From: JBBDXS01 sp964418365
Lineage (GTDB): Bacteria > Chloroflexota > Dehalococcoidia > DSTF01 > RBG-16-68-14
Direction of reading: 5' to 3'
DNA: 64,000 nucleotides
Assembly: GCA_964418365.1 (NCBI GenBank)
Contig: CAYQLM010000002.1
Span: 1-64,000, forward strand
Position 1 is the first letter of the stretch, and every line of letters begins with the position of its first letter. This document shows positions 23,801 through 33,587 of the stretch, in pieces. Below the pieces are notes generated by a model. The model made no database searches. It saw only the letters and a list, made by a program, of their open reading frames with translations, and was not told the DNA's origin. Made by a program: the position numbers and the translations under genes.

Positions 23801-24145
23801 ATGAAGCAGAGTAGTCTTGAGCCCTGGGAAGTACCGGCCTTCCTAACGATGGCTCTTGCTGGCTGTGTGATAACTCTGCTGCTTGGTCAGTGGGCCTCTG
23901 CAGCAACCATAGGCGTCACGGCTGCGATCCTCGCGCTCACCACGGGTGTTGGGCCGCTCAGGTCGATCTCCCTGTCCCATGCCAGTCGTCTTGGTCTGAT
24001 CTGCGCTCTCTTTGCCGGACTGTCACTCTCCTTATGGATCCTGGGCCAAGGGATCTTTCCTATCGGGATCTATCTGCTGATACTGTGCGGACTGCTGATC
24101 CGACTCGGGTTTGTCGTAATGAAGAAGGGCTGGACTGCCCCGTAG
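23801..24145 (+). CDS. Small three-helix membrane protein
   Basis: 114 residues, family not recognised. Three hydrophobic stretches are clear (about 12-33, 35-50 with 60-80, and 84-105), ending VVMKKGWTAP. No ribosome site stands out and the base composition is a little less GC-rich than the neighbours, so this may be a recent or weakly expressed gene. It is not obviously connected to purQ downstream. Confidence 0.5.
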   Translation: MKQSSLEPWEVPAFLTMALAGCVITLLLGQWASAATIGVTAAILALTTGVGPLRSISLSHASRLGLICALFAGLSLSLWILGQGIFPIGIYLLILCGLLIRLGFVVMKKGWTAP

Positions 24146-24218
24146 TTCGCGACGTGACCTAACCCCTGACCCCTTTCCCTTGCCCCAGTTCGATGTTCCT
24201 GGTTCCATGTTCCTGCGC

Positions 24219-24923
24219 ATGCGTTTCGCCGTCATCGTCTTCCCCGGCACCTGGAGCGACCACGACTGCCAGTACGTCCTCCGCGACGTCCTCGGCCAGG
24301 AGGCCGACCTCGTCTGGCACCGCGAGACCGATCTCTCGCGCTACGACTGCATCGTTCTGCCCGGCGGCTTCTCCTATGGCGACTACCTGCGCACCGGCGC
24401 CATCGCGCGCTTCTCGCCCGTGATGGAAGCCGTCGCGCGCCACGCGGCCGCGGGCCGGCCTGTCATCGGCATCTGCAACGGCTTCCAGATTTTGTGCGAA
24501 GCCGGCCTGCTGCCGGGCGTCCTCATGCGCAACCAGAGTCTCCAGTTCCGCTGCCAGGATGTGCACCTCCGCGTCGAGAACACGAGCTCGCCCTTCACGC
24601 GGCTGTGCTCGATGGGCCAGGTGCTGCGCGTGCCGATCTCGCACGGCGAGGGCCGCTACCACGCCGACGAAGCGACGCTCGACGGGCTCGAAGCGAGCGG
24701 CCGCGTCGCGTTCCGTTACTGCACTCCGGAGGGCGATGTGACGCCCGATGCGAACCCGAACGGCTCGCTGCGCAACATCGCCGGCATCGTGAACGAGCGC
24801 GGCAACGTCCTCGGCATGATGCCGCACCCGGAGCGCGCCGGCGAAGCGCTTATGGGCGGCACCGACGGCCTCGTCCTCTGGCGCAGCGTCATCGAAGCGG
24901 GCGTGGCGATGGCCGCGACATAA
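24219..24923 (+). CDS. purQ: Phosphoribosylformylglycinamidine synthase, glutaminase subunit
   Basis: Supplies ammonia from glutamine to PurL. 234 residues from ATG 24219, where the conserved RFAVIVFPGTWSDHDC begins; earlier starts at 24180 and 24207 add unconserved residues. The class I glutaminase triad is visible: Cys in GICNGFQILCEAG near residue 88, and His and Glu in MMPHPERAGE near 198. PGGFSYGDYLRTGAIA precedes the nucleophile. purL is 3.5 kb downstream, so the subunits are not adjacent, and no purS is seen. Confidence 0.95.
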   Translation: MRFAVIVFPGTWSDHDCQYVLRDVLGQEADLVWHRETDLSRYDCIVLPGGFSYGDYLRTGAIARFSPVMEAVARHAAAGRPVIGICNGFQILCEAGLLPGVLMRNQSLQFRCQDVHLRVENTSSPFTRLCSMGQVLRVPISHGEGRYHADEATLDGLEASGRVAFRYCTPEGDVTPDANPNGSLRNIAGIVNERGNVLGMMPHPERAGEALMGGTDGLVLWRSVIEAGVAMAAT

Positions 24924-25015
24924 TCCCACCTCTCTTGCGCCGGCACATCCTCACGTCGTAGACTCGCGTCATCGAAGCCGGATCCGCGCGGGCGGCAGTC
25001 GCAAGGAGGCGTCCG

Positions 25016-25606
25016 GTGACAACAGCAACAGCGGCGGCGTCAGGCTATCCTGTGATCTTCGACGTCGAGTACCCGGGTGAGCTTTCGCGCTGGAAGATCT
25101 TCGTCAAGTGGCTGTTGGCCATCCCGCACATCGTCGTTCTGTACCTGCTCATCCTCGCCGCAGCCGTGGCCCAGTTTATCGTCTTCTTCGCCATCCTCTT
25201 CACGAAGAAGTATCCGCCCGGTCTCTTCAACTTCGTGGTCGGCGTCAACCGCTGGGCGGCCAACGTCAGCGCGTACATCTTCCTCATGCGCGATGAGTAT
25301 CCGCCGTTCTCGATGGATGCCGGCAAGTATCCGGTGACATACGACGTCGAGTTTCCGCAAGAACTTTCACGCTGGCTGATTTTCGTCAAGTGGCTGCTGG
25401 TGTTGCCAAACGCGATTGTGGTATTGCTCCTCCTGTTTGTGGCCGAGATCGTGACATGCATCGCCTGGTTCGCGATCCTGTTCACCAAGAAGTACCCCGA
25501 GTCGCTGTTCCGCTTCGTTGTAGGAGCATTGCGCTGGCAGCACCGGGCCAACGCGTACTCGAACCTGATGACAGATAGATACCCGCCGTTCAGCATGCAG
25601 GCCTAG
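25016..25606 (+). CDS. DUF4389 membrane protein, two tandem domains
   Basis: 196 residues from GTG 25016 (AAGGAGG upstream). Two copies of the DUF4389 unit are visible: YPGELSRWKIFVKWLL...FFAILFTKKYPPGLFNFVVG and FPQELSRWLIFVKWLL...WFAILFTKKYPESLFRFVVG. Each unit ends in a D(E/R)YPPFSM segment and contains one long helix. The function is unknown. The gene starts a three-gene cluster of membrane proteins with 25645 and 26373, the last of which has the same domains. Confidence 0.85.
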   Translation: MTTATAAASGYPVIFDVEYPGELSRWKIFVKWLLAIPHIVVLYLLILAAAVAQFIVFFAILFTKKYPPGLFNFVVGVNRWAANVSAYIFLMRDEYPPFSMDAGKYPVTYDVEFPQELSRWLIFVKWLLVLPNAIVVLLLLFVAEIVTCIAWFAILFTKKYPESLFRFVVGALRWQHRANAYSNLMTDRYPPFSMQA

Positions 25607-25644
25607 GCAAGTAGAGGGCCTGGCCCTTTGTTAGGAGGTTTCCG

Positions 25645-26304
25645 GTGGCGGAACTCGCGACACCCGTAACTTGTCATCGTTGTAATGCCCCTGGCCAAAC
25701 GACACTCTTCTGTCAGAACTGCGGACTGTTTCTGCCCGACGTGACTGGCAGCACAGAGCGCGTAACGTTCACGCGCCGCTTCTTCGGCACGAGCCTGCTT
25801 GAAGGCGTTCTGTTTCTCCTGACCTTGTTCATCGGCTGGCTGATTTGGTTCGCTCTGGTTGCATCCGACGCCCAGTCGCCGGCGAAAAAGATCGTCAATG
25901 TCTACGTCATTGACACCGATACAGGGAAGGCCGTACGTGGCGGTCGCATGTGGGTACGCGACGTCTTGCTCAAGATGCTCCTCATCGGATACATTATTCC
26001 GTTTGGCGGGCTGATCAACGGCATACTCGTGCTGGCCGATAAGAATCGCCAGGCGTTGCATGACAAGATGATGAGTACCGTCGTTGTCTACGCCCCTCTG
26101 GGCTTGCCAGAGGCGATGCGGAGCAGCTCGACCGGCGCGGCCCCAATCGCCCAACCTTACGCAGCGCAGGGCGCGGCGACAGGGACCGAGAGCATCGGCG
26201 ACATTAGCGGACGGCTACGCGAGCTTGCGCGGCTCCGCGATGAGGGCATCCTCACCGCCGAAGAGTACGAACAAAAGCGCGGGGAGCTCGCTGGCCGCCT
26301 GTAG
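25645..26304 (+). CDS. Zinc-ribbon, RDD-like and SHOCT membrane protein
   Basis: 219 residues; GTG 25645 follows GGAGG by 7 bases. The N-terminus has CHRCNAPGQTTLFCQNCG, a double CxxC zinc ribbon. Two helices in an RDD-like layout (about 53-73 and 110-133) follow, with DKNRQALHDKMMSTVVVY typical of RDD proteins. The last 35 residues (RLRELARLRDEGILTAEEYE) are a SHOCT motif. RDD proteins are often transport- or assembly-linked; no specific role is claimed. Confidence 0.78.
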   Translation: MAELATPVTCHRCNAPGQTTLFCQNCGLFLPDVTGSTERVTFTRRFFGTSLLEGVLFLLTLFIGWLIWFALVASDAQSPAKKIVNVYVIDTDTGKAVRGGRMWVRDVLLKMLLIGYIIPFGGLINGILVLADKNRQALHDKMMSTVVVYAPLGLPEAMRSSSTGAAPIAQPYAAQGAATGTESIGDISGRLRELARLRDEGILTAEEYEQKRGELAGRL

Positions 26305-26372
26305 CGAACGCGAAACGCCGGCTTCTGCCCGTACTGAGAGACGCTAGTTCATGCCAAATGTAGGAGACATCG

Positions 26373-27866
26373 TTGGCTTCGCGCGTTCGTGTCACACAGG
26401 ATTGCGACGGCCTGACGATTGCGCACGAGACCGGGCCGCGTATCGTTCGCTTTGGCGCTGGCTCGGAGCTGCCGTTGCTGCGAAGCGACGACAGGGACTT
26501 TTATAAAGTCGCCTACGAGGGGCAGCCGGTCTTTGTCGCTAAGGCCTGCAGTGCCATCATCGAAGGCCCTGAAGGGCTGCAGTCGGTGTTCGTGGCGCCG
26601 GCGGCGCCCCCGCCCAGCCCCTCGCAGGAGCCGATGATCCCACCGACAGCGCCGCCTTCTACGGCATCGGAGGCACGTGCAGGTCCTCAACGGCCTGCGC
26701 CAGTGCTGCCCTGGCGTCCGAAAGCGCCGCATCCTGTGCTCTTCGGCGTGGAGTACAAGGAACGTCAGTCGCGATGGAAGACGCTGTTGCGTATCTTTCT
26801 TGCCATTCCGCAGATCATCGTCGTCTACATCCTGCAGACGGTCTTTAGCCTGGTGACCTTCCTCGCCTGGTTCGCGATCCTGTTCACCGGAAAATATCCC
26901 CGAGGCCTGTTCGATTTCAATGTCGGTCTTCTCCGCTGGCAGCTGAACCTCGGCGCGTACCTTGCGCTCCTTCGGGACGAGTATCCCCCGTTCTCATCTG
27001 AACCAGGGCGGTATCCACTGCTGCTGGACATCCCATACCCGCAGAAGCAGTCGCGCGTTCGACTGTTCGTCCGGTTCATCACGATTGTCCCCAACTACAT
27101 CGTCTTTAGCTTCATCCAGCTCGCCTGGCTGTTCGTGACGATGTTCGCCTGGATCTCAATTCTCATTACCGGGAGCTATCCTCGCGACACTTTCGATTTC
27201 GCGACAGGCGCGCTGCGCTGGTACGCGCGCCTGCAAGCGTATCTGAATCTGCTCACCGACTCCTACCCGCCTTACGGAATGGCGAGCACCACGTCGTCGG
27301 GTAATGAACTTGTGTCTGGCATCATAGGTGCGCCGCTCTTGGCATCTTATGTGGCGTTATTTGTGCTTGCGCTGGTGGGTGGCCTTTGGCAAGGCAACAA
27401 CGCCATCGTTGTCCGCGTATCGTACGCAAGCCTGCTTCGCGAGGAGGCAAGGGCGCCCTACGCGTTAGCAGCAGTTAATAATTACGGAGTCCATGTCCAG
27501 CTCGATGGAGCTCGTGATCCTGAGACGTCATTTGCGTCTCTCAGAGCCCCTGAAGGGGAGCGCTTGATTAGCTTCCGGCTAACAATTGGAGAGTATTTTG
27601 GCCAGTCGTTCCGGATACGTGATAGTGACTTCTCAATAAGGGATGGACTTGGGCAGCGGCGCAAACCTGTGCTTGCATTGATGAATGGTGTTGCGCTGCC
27701 CGGGAACCTAAGCGGCAACAAGATCGCTGCGATCCAGCTGGTCTTTGAGTTGGATAGTGGCACCAATCCTGTCGAGCTGCGTTACCAGGCAGACCGAATC
27801 GAATATAGTCCGTTCGCAGGCGACCCCCAAGTCCGGCCCATCGCATTCCGGTTCACTGCGCCCTAA
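26373..27866 (+). CDS. Large DUF4389 membrane protein
   Basis: 497 residues from TTG 26373, with TAGGAG 6 bases upstream; the ATG at 26351 is out of frame. An N-terminal beta-rich segment of about 80 residues (VTQDCDGLTIAHETG) precedes a Pro-rich linker. Two DUF4389 units (about 125-305) follow with FAILFTGKYPRGLFDFNVG and ISILITGSYPRDTFDFATG. One more helix (about 315-335) and an outward-facing domain resembling DUF4352 complete it. The stop codon overlaps that of the convergent gene at 27863. Confidence 0.75.
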   Translation: MASRVRVTQDCDGLTIAHETGPRIVRFGAGSELPLLRSDDRDFYKVAYEGQPVFVAKACSAIIEGPEGLQSVFVAPAAPPPSPSQEPMIPPTAPPSTASEARAGPQRPAPVLPWRPKAPHPVLFGVEYKERQSRWKTLLRIFLAIPQIIVVYILQTVFSLVTFLAWFAILFTGKYPRGLFDFNVGLLRWQLNLGAYLALLRDEYPPFSSEPGRYPLLLDIPYPQKQSRVRLFVRFITIVPNYIVFSFIQLAWLFVTMFAWISILITGSYPRDTFDFATGALRWYARLQAYLNLLTDSYPPYGMASTTSSGNELVSGIIGAPLLASYVALFVLALVGGLWQGNNAIVVRVSYASLLREEARAPYALAAVNNYGVHVQLDGARDPETSFASLRAPEGERLISFRLTIGEYFGQSFRIRDSDFSIRDGLGQRRKPVLALMNGVALPGNLSGNKIAAIQLVFELDSGTNPVELRYQADRIEYSPFAGDPQVRPIAFRFTAP

Positions 27867-28426
27867 CTAAAGTCCAGGACGCCGGCGATGCTGAGCGCGA
27901 TGACGACGGTGTTGTAAGCGCCGTGGAGTAGGATCGCAGCGACGAAGGCGTTTCGGCTGGCCTTCGGGAACGGCGCCTTCCCGTTCGCCCAATCGAACAG
28001 CTGACGGTTGATGCCGAGGCCTGCGATGAAGCTACTCGTTGCGTGCAGCAGCACCGTCACGGTGAAGCGGTAGACCACGAACGCGCCGGAATGGTGACGG
28101 TGGTAGACGGTGACGTAGACCAGACTCTCCAGCAGGCCGAAGGTGAGCCCCGAAATCGCGGTGAGCGCGGCGATCTGGACCTGGTTGCGAACGACGTAGG
28201 CCCAGCGCGAGAGCAGGAGGTATATGCCGGATGGCTTTAGGACCTCCTCGATGATCGGCGCGCCGACGATCGGCAGCAGCACAAGCCCGCCCGCGCGCAC
28301 CTCCTCGAAGAACGCGCCAACGAGGCCTAGCAGGCCGCCGAGAATCGCCAGCGCGAGCGCGAGCGCATAGTGGCGCAGCGCTGGTTGCGGCGCGGGCGCG
28401 ACCGCTTCGATGCGTGAGACATCCAT
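27863..28426 (-). CDS. PrsW-like membrane protease family protein
   Basis: 187 residues with several helices. The conserved PrsW signatures are present: PIIEEVLKPSGIY (Glu-Glu pair and Lys) near residue 57, FGLLESLVYV, LLHATSSFIAGLG and AILLHGAYNT. These glutamates and histidines line the putative metalloprotease site in the PrsW/CPBP-like superfamily. PrsW cleaves an anti-sigma factor in Bacillus, but no such partner is seen here. Its stop overlaps that of the preceding convergent gene by 3 bases. Confidence 0.75.
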   Translation of the reverse strand: MDVSRIEAVAPAPQPALRHYALALALAILGGLLGLVGAFFEEVRAGGLVLLPIVGAPIIEEVLKPSGIYLLLSRWAYVVRNQVQIAALTAISGLTFGLLESLVYVTVYHRHHSGAFVVYRFTVTVLLHATSSFIAGLGINRQLFDWANGKAPFPKASRNAFVAAILLHGAYNTVVIALSIAGVLDFS

Positions 28427-28481
28427 CGCTGCGCCAGCCTAGCGCATCGCGTTGTCACTTCGATACGCTGGCAGCGGCCCC

Positions 28482-30812
<2,331 letters not shown>

Positions 30813-30842
30813 GCGCGGCGTCCGACCGCCGAGCGCGACTTT

Positions 30843-30930
30843 GTCACCCTGAGCGAAGCGAAGGGTCTGATCCCTCGAGATTGACGCCCGGTATTGTAGG
30901 GCCGAGATTCCTCGCTGTGCTGGGAATGAC
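30843..30930. repeat. Facing GTCATTCC/GTCACCCTGAGC repeats before rplI
   Basis: One unit (30843-30873) and an inverted one (30901-30930) face each other. The 315-base gap between purL and rplI otherwise holds a promoter (30947-30975) and a hairpin (31088-31112); no ORF is credible. Confidence 0.65.
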
Positions 30931-30946
30931 AAAAAGGAGCGTCGTC

Positions 30947-30975
30947 TTGACAGAACGATGCCCGTGACGTACATT
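30947..30975 (+). promoter_or_regulatory. Promoter upstream of rplI
   Basis: TTGACA (30947-30952), a 17-base spacer and TACATT (30970-30975). It would give a leader of about 145 bases before rplI. Confidence 0.6.
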
Positions 30976-31087
30976 CGTTCTGAAGGTTGAATGCTGATTG
31001 GTCTGTTCGATTGGTGATTCCGCGTGTTCGAAGATAACTGCCGTCAGATCTCGAACTCGCGGGGCTGTCCCGCTAAGATAGAGTCCC

Positions 31088-31112
31088 GATGGTGTCCGCC
31101 AAGGACACCATC
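31088..31112 (+). promoter_or_regulatory. Leader hairpin of rplI
   Basis: GATGGTGTCC (31088-31097) pairs perfectly with GGACACCATC (31103-31112) around a 5-base loop, ending 7 bases before the GAGGAG ribosome site. It may mimic a protein-binding site for autoregulation; that is a guess. Confidence 0.4.
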
Positions 31113-31127
31113 GCTGCGAGGAGCGCT

Positions 31128-31706
31128 ATGAAGGTCATCTTTCTCGAGAACGTGGAAGGCACGGCCCAGGTGGGCGAGGTGAAGGACGTCAAACCCGGCT
31201 TCGCGCGCAACTACCTGCTGCCGCGAAAGCTCGCCGCTCCCGCCATCGAGCCGTACGTCGGCTGGGCCAAGACGCGCGCGGCGCGCGAAGAGAAGCACCA
31301 GGGCGATCTCGATAAGACCGCGAGCGCCGTCGCTGAGCGCATCGAAGGCTCGCGTATCAGCATGCCGGCGCGCGTCGGCGAGCAGGGCAAGCTCTACGGC
31401 TCCGTCACCAGCGTCCACATCGCTGCCGAAGTCGCGAAGCTCCTGGGCGAAGACGAGTTCGACCACCGGAAGGTGCTCCTGGGCGAAGCGATCAAGGAGG
31501 TCGGTGTGAAGCCCGTGCGCTTGCGCCTCACGCGCAACGTCGAGGCGACGGTCGAGGTCGAAGTCTTCGCAGAGGGCGAAGAGCCCGGCATGGAAGCGCC
31601 GCCGGAGGCCGAGGCGTCAGTTGAGCTCGAAGACGGAGAGGCTGAGACCGAGGACGGCGAAGGCGAACAGGAAGCTGAAGACGAAGCTGACGCTGAAGGA
31701 GCGTAG
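31128..31706 (+). CDS. rplI: Ribosomal protein bL9 with acidic tail
   Basis: 192 residues from ATG 31128 (GAGGAG upstream). The N-terminal rRNA-binding domain is canonical: MKVIFLENVEGTAQVGEVK, VKPGFARNYLLPRKLA. The long helix and C-terminal domain (ARVGEQGKLYGSVTSVHIA, FDHRKVLL, IKEVGVKPVRLRL) follow. Normal bL9 ends near residue 150; here some 45 more residues are mostly Glu, Asp and Ala. The tail is coded by low-complexity GAA/GAC-rich DNA and is probably disordered. dnaB lies 480 bases downstream, a common rplI neighbour. Confidence 0.93.
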   Translation: MKVIFLENVEGTAQVGEVKDVKPGFARNYLLPRKLAAPAIEPYVGWAKTRAAREEKHQGDLDKTASAVAERIEGSRISMPARVGEQGKLYGSVTSVHIAAEVAKLLGEDEFDHRKVLLGEAIKEVGVKPVRLRLTRNVEATVEVEVFAEGEEPGMEAPPEAEASVELEDGEAETEDGEGEQEAEDEADAEGA

Positions 31707-31718
31707 GCCTGCCGAAGG

Positions 31719-31898
31719 GTACGAGATGCGATCCGAATGCTGGAGCAGGAAGGGTGGTTGCTCGCTCGAACGCGCGGTAGCCATCGTCAGTTCAGACATC
31801 GGGATAGGGCGGGCACTGTCACGGTGTCAGGAGCGCGAAACGACGACATTCCGGCAGGAACATGGAACAGCATTCTAAAGCAAGCGCGGCTAAAGTGA
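31719..31898 (+). pseudogene. hicA: hicA toxin gene with lost or altered start
   Basis: In the same frame as rplI but after its stop, the DNA reads VRDAIRMLEQEGWLLARTRG then SHRQFRHRDRAGTVTVSG and IPAGTWNSILKQARLK, a nearly complete HicA mRNA interferase with its catalytic His in GSHRQF. The expected ATG-AAG before VRD is missing. Instead CCTGCCGAAGGG, an end of a dispersed repeat, abuts codon 3. The first usable start is ATG 31737, which drops the first helix turns. It overlaps hicB by 4 bases (GTGA), the normal arrangement, so this was a working pair. Confidence 0.72.
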
Positions 31899-32122
31899 GG
31901 CGCACCAATCAGCAGTATGCGGTTGTATACGAAAAGGCACCGCGCAACTTCGCGGCGTATGTTCCTGATTTGCCAGGTTGCATTGCGACTGGCAAGACCC
32001 GCACCGAAGTCGAGCGGCGCATTCGAACGGCGATCAAGCTTCATGTGGAGGAGATGCGACGCCAGCAGGTGCCAGTTCCTAAGCCAGCTGCTTGGGCGGA
32101 TGTCGTCGATATTCCCGCATAG
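31895..32122 (+). CDS. hicB: HicB-family antitoxin
   Basis: 75 residues from GTG 31895, which shares GTGA with the hicA stop; an in-frame ATG at 31862 would overlap hicA more deeply. YAVVYEKAPRNFAAYVPDLP, GCIATGKTRTEVERRIRTAI and HVEEMRRQQVPVP match the HicB partial RNase H fold that binds HicA. A C-terminal DNA-binding part is short or absent. If HicA is dead or weak, this is a relic antitoxin. Confidence 0.82.
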   Translation: MRRTNQQYAVVYEKAPRNFAAYVPDLPGCIATGKTRTEVERRIRTAIKLHVEEMRRQQVPVPKPAAWADVVDIPA

Positions 32123-32186
32123 CAATCATCAGCGGCCAGCCGCCGCTCGACGAGCCTGCTCACGATGAACCGCAAGGACCGCGACC

Positions 32187-33587
32187 TTGGTTATCTCTGA
32201 GCTTCCACTGACGCTCCCATCAGACGTCGACGCCGAAGAGGCCGTCGTCTCGTCCATCATGGTCGATGAGGACGCCGTCTACAAAGTCCACCTCATCGTT
32301 CACCCGGAAGACTTCCACTCCGACGCGACCCGCTGGACCTACGAGGCGTGTTTGGTCCTCATGGACCGCGGCGCGGCGATCAACCAGGTCACCGTCGCGC
32401 ACGAGCTCTCGCGCGCCGGCCATCTCGATGAGATCGGCGGGCCGGGCTACCTCTCGCGCATCGTCGCGGAGCTGCCGACGCCGGTCGGCGTCGAGCACTA
32501 CGCCTACATCGTCCAGCGCGACTCCATCTATCGAAACCTGATCGGCGCCACGCGCCAGATCGCCAACATGGCGCACGAGGGCGGCCCGAACGTCGAGCAA
32601 GTCCTCGGCCGCGCCCAAGACCTCATCTTCGCGTTGTATCGAGGCGACCGCTTCCGCGATTTCCACCACCTGCGCCAGCTGCTCGAACGCCACCTGGAAG
32701 AGCCCGGCGTGGAGGCGCGCGACGCGAGCGTGCTCAGCGGCATCCGCACCGGCTTCGTCGATCTCGATTCGCTGCTCGGCGGCTTCAAGCGCTCCGATCT
32801 CGTCATCGTTGCGGCGCGGCCCAGTATCGGCAAGACCTCGCTTGCTCTCAACATCGCGCGCAACGCGGCGCTCGGCCAGCAGGCTCGCGTCGCCATCTTC
32901 TCGCTCGAGATGGCGGGCATGCAGCTCGCCCAGCGCCTGCTTTCGAGCGAGTCGGGCATCGATTCGACGCGCCTCCGCCTCGGCGAGCAGAGCGAAAACG
33001 AGGAGCGGCGCGTGATGGACGCCATGGGCCACCTGGCCGAAGCGGAGATCTACATCGACGACACCGCCGTGCAGCGCGTGTCCGAGATCCGCGCGAAGGC
33101 GCACCGGCTCCACCGGGAGCGCCCGCTCGACCTGATCGTCGTCGATTACCTGCAGCTGGTCCAGGGCTCCGCCGGCCGCTACGACGGCCGCGTCTCCGAG
33201 GTGAGCGAGATCTCCCGCGCGCTCAAAGCGATGGCGCGCGAGCTCGATGTCGTCGTCGTCGCCTGCTCACAGCTCTCGCGCGCGCCGGAGCAGCGCGTGC
33301 CCCACGTCCCCATGCTGAGCGACCTGCGCGAGAGCGGCAGCATCGAGCAGGACGCCGACACCGTCATCTTCATCTACCGGGAAGACATCTATGTAAGCGA
33401 TGAGCAGTGGCAAGCGATGCACCCTGACCGGCCGTTCCCCGAAGGCATCGCGCAGATCATCGTCGCTAAGCACCGCAACGGGCCTACGGGAACGGCGCAC
33501 CTGCGTTTCCGCAAGCACCTCACCCGCTTCGAAGACCTCGCGACCATGGAGCCCGAGCCTTCGTACGACGCATATGCCTCGGCTTAA
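32187..33587 (+). CDS. dnaB: Replicative DNA helicase
   Basis: 466 residues, TTG start at 32187 with AAGGA nearby. The N-terminal collar domain begins PSDVDAEEAVVSSIMVDEDA. The RecA-like motor has SGIRTGFVDLDSLLGGFKRS, Walker A ARPSIGKTSLALNIA near 210, SLEMAGMQLAQRLLSSESG, Walker B PLDLIVVDYLQLVQG, and the arginine-finger region LSDLRESGSIEQDADTV. KHRNGPTGTAHLRF closes it. The next gene, a loader-like AAA+ protein, overlaps its 3' end by 14 bases, showing tight coupling. Confidence 0.95.
   Translation: MVISELPLTLPSDVDAEEAVVSSIMVDEDAVYKVHLIVHPEDFHSDATRWTYEACLVLMDRGAAINQVTVAHELSRAGHLDEIGGPGYLSRIVAELPTPVGVEHYAYIVQRDSIYRNLIGATRQIANMAHEGGPNVEQVLGRAQDLIFALYRGDRFRDFHHLRQLLERHLEEPGVEARDASVLSGIRTGFVDLDSLLGGFKRSDLVIVAARPSIGKTSLALNIARNAALGQQARVAIFSLEMAGMQLAQRLLSSESGIDSTRLRLGEQSENEERRVMDAMGHLAEAEIYIDDTAVQRVSEIRAKAHRLHRERPLDLIVVDYLQLVQGSAGRYDGRVSEVSEISRALKAMARELDVVVVACSQLSRAPEQRVPHVPMLSDLRESGSIEQDADTVIFIYREDIYVSDEQWQAMHPDRPFPEGIAQIIVAKHRNGPTGTAHLRFRKHLTRFEDLATMEPEPSYDAYASA

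Noticed and set aside
30813..31127. Small ORFs in the purL-rplI gap
   Set aside because: The stretch is explained by dispersed repeats, a promoter and a hairpin; frames lack ribosome sites.
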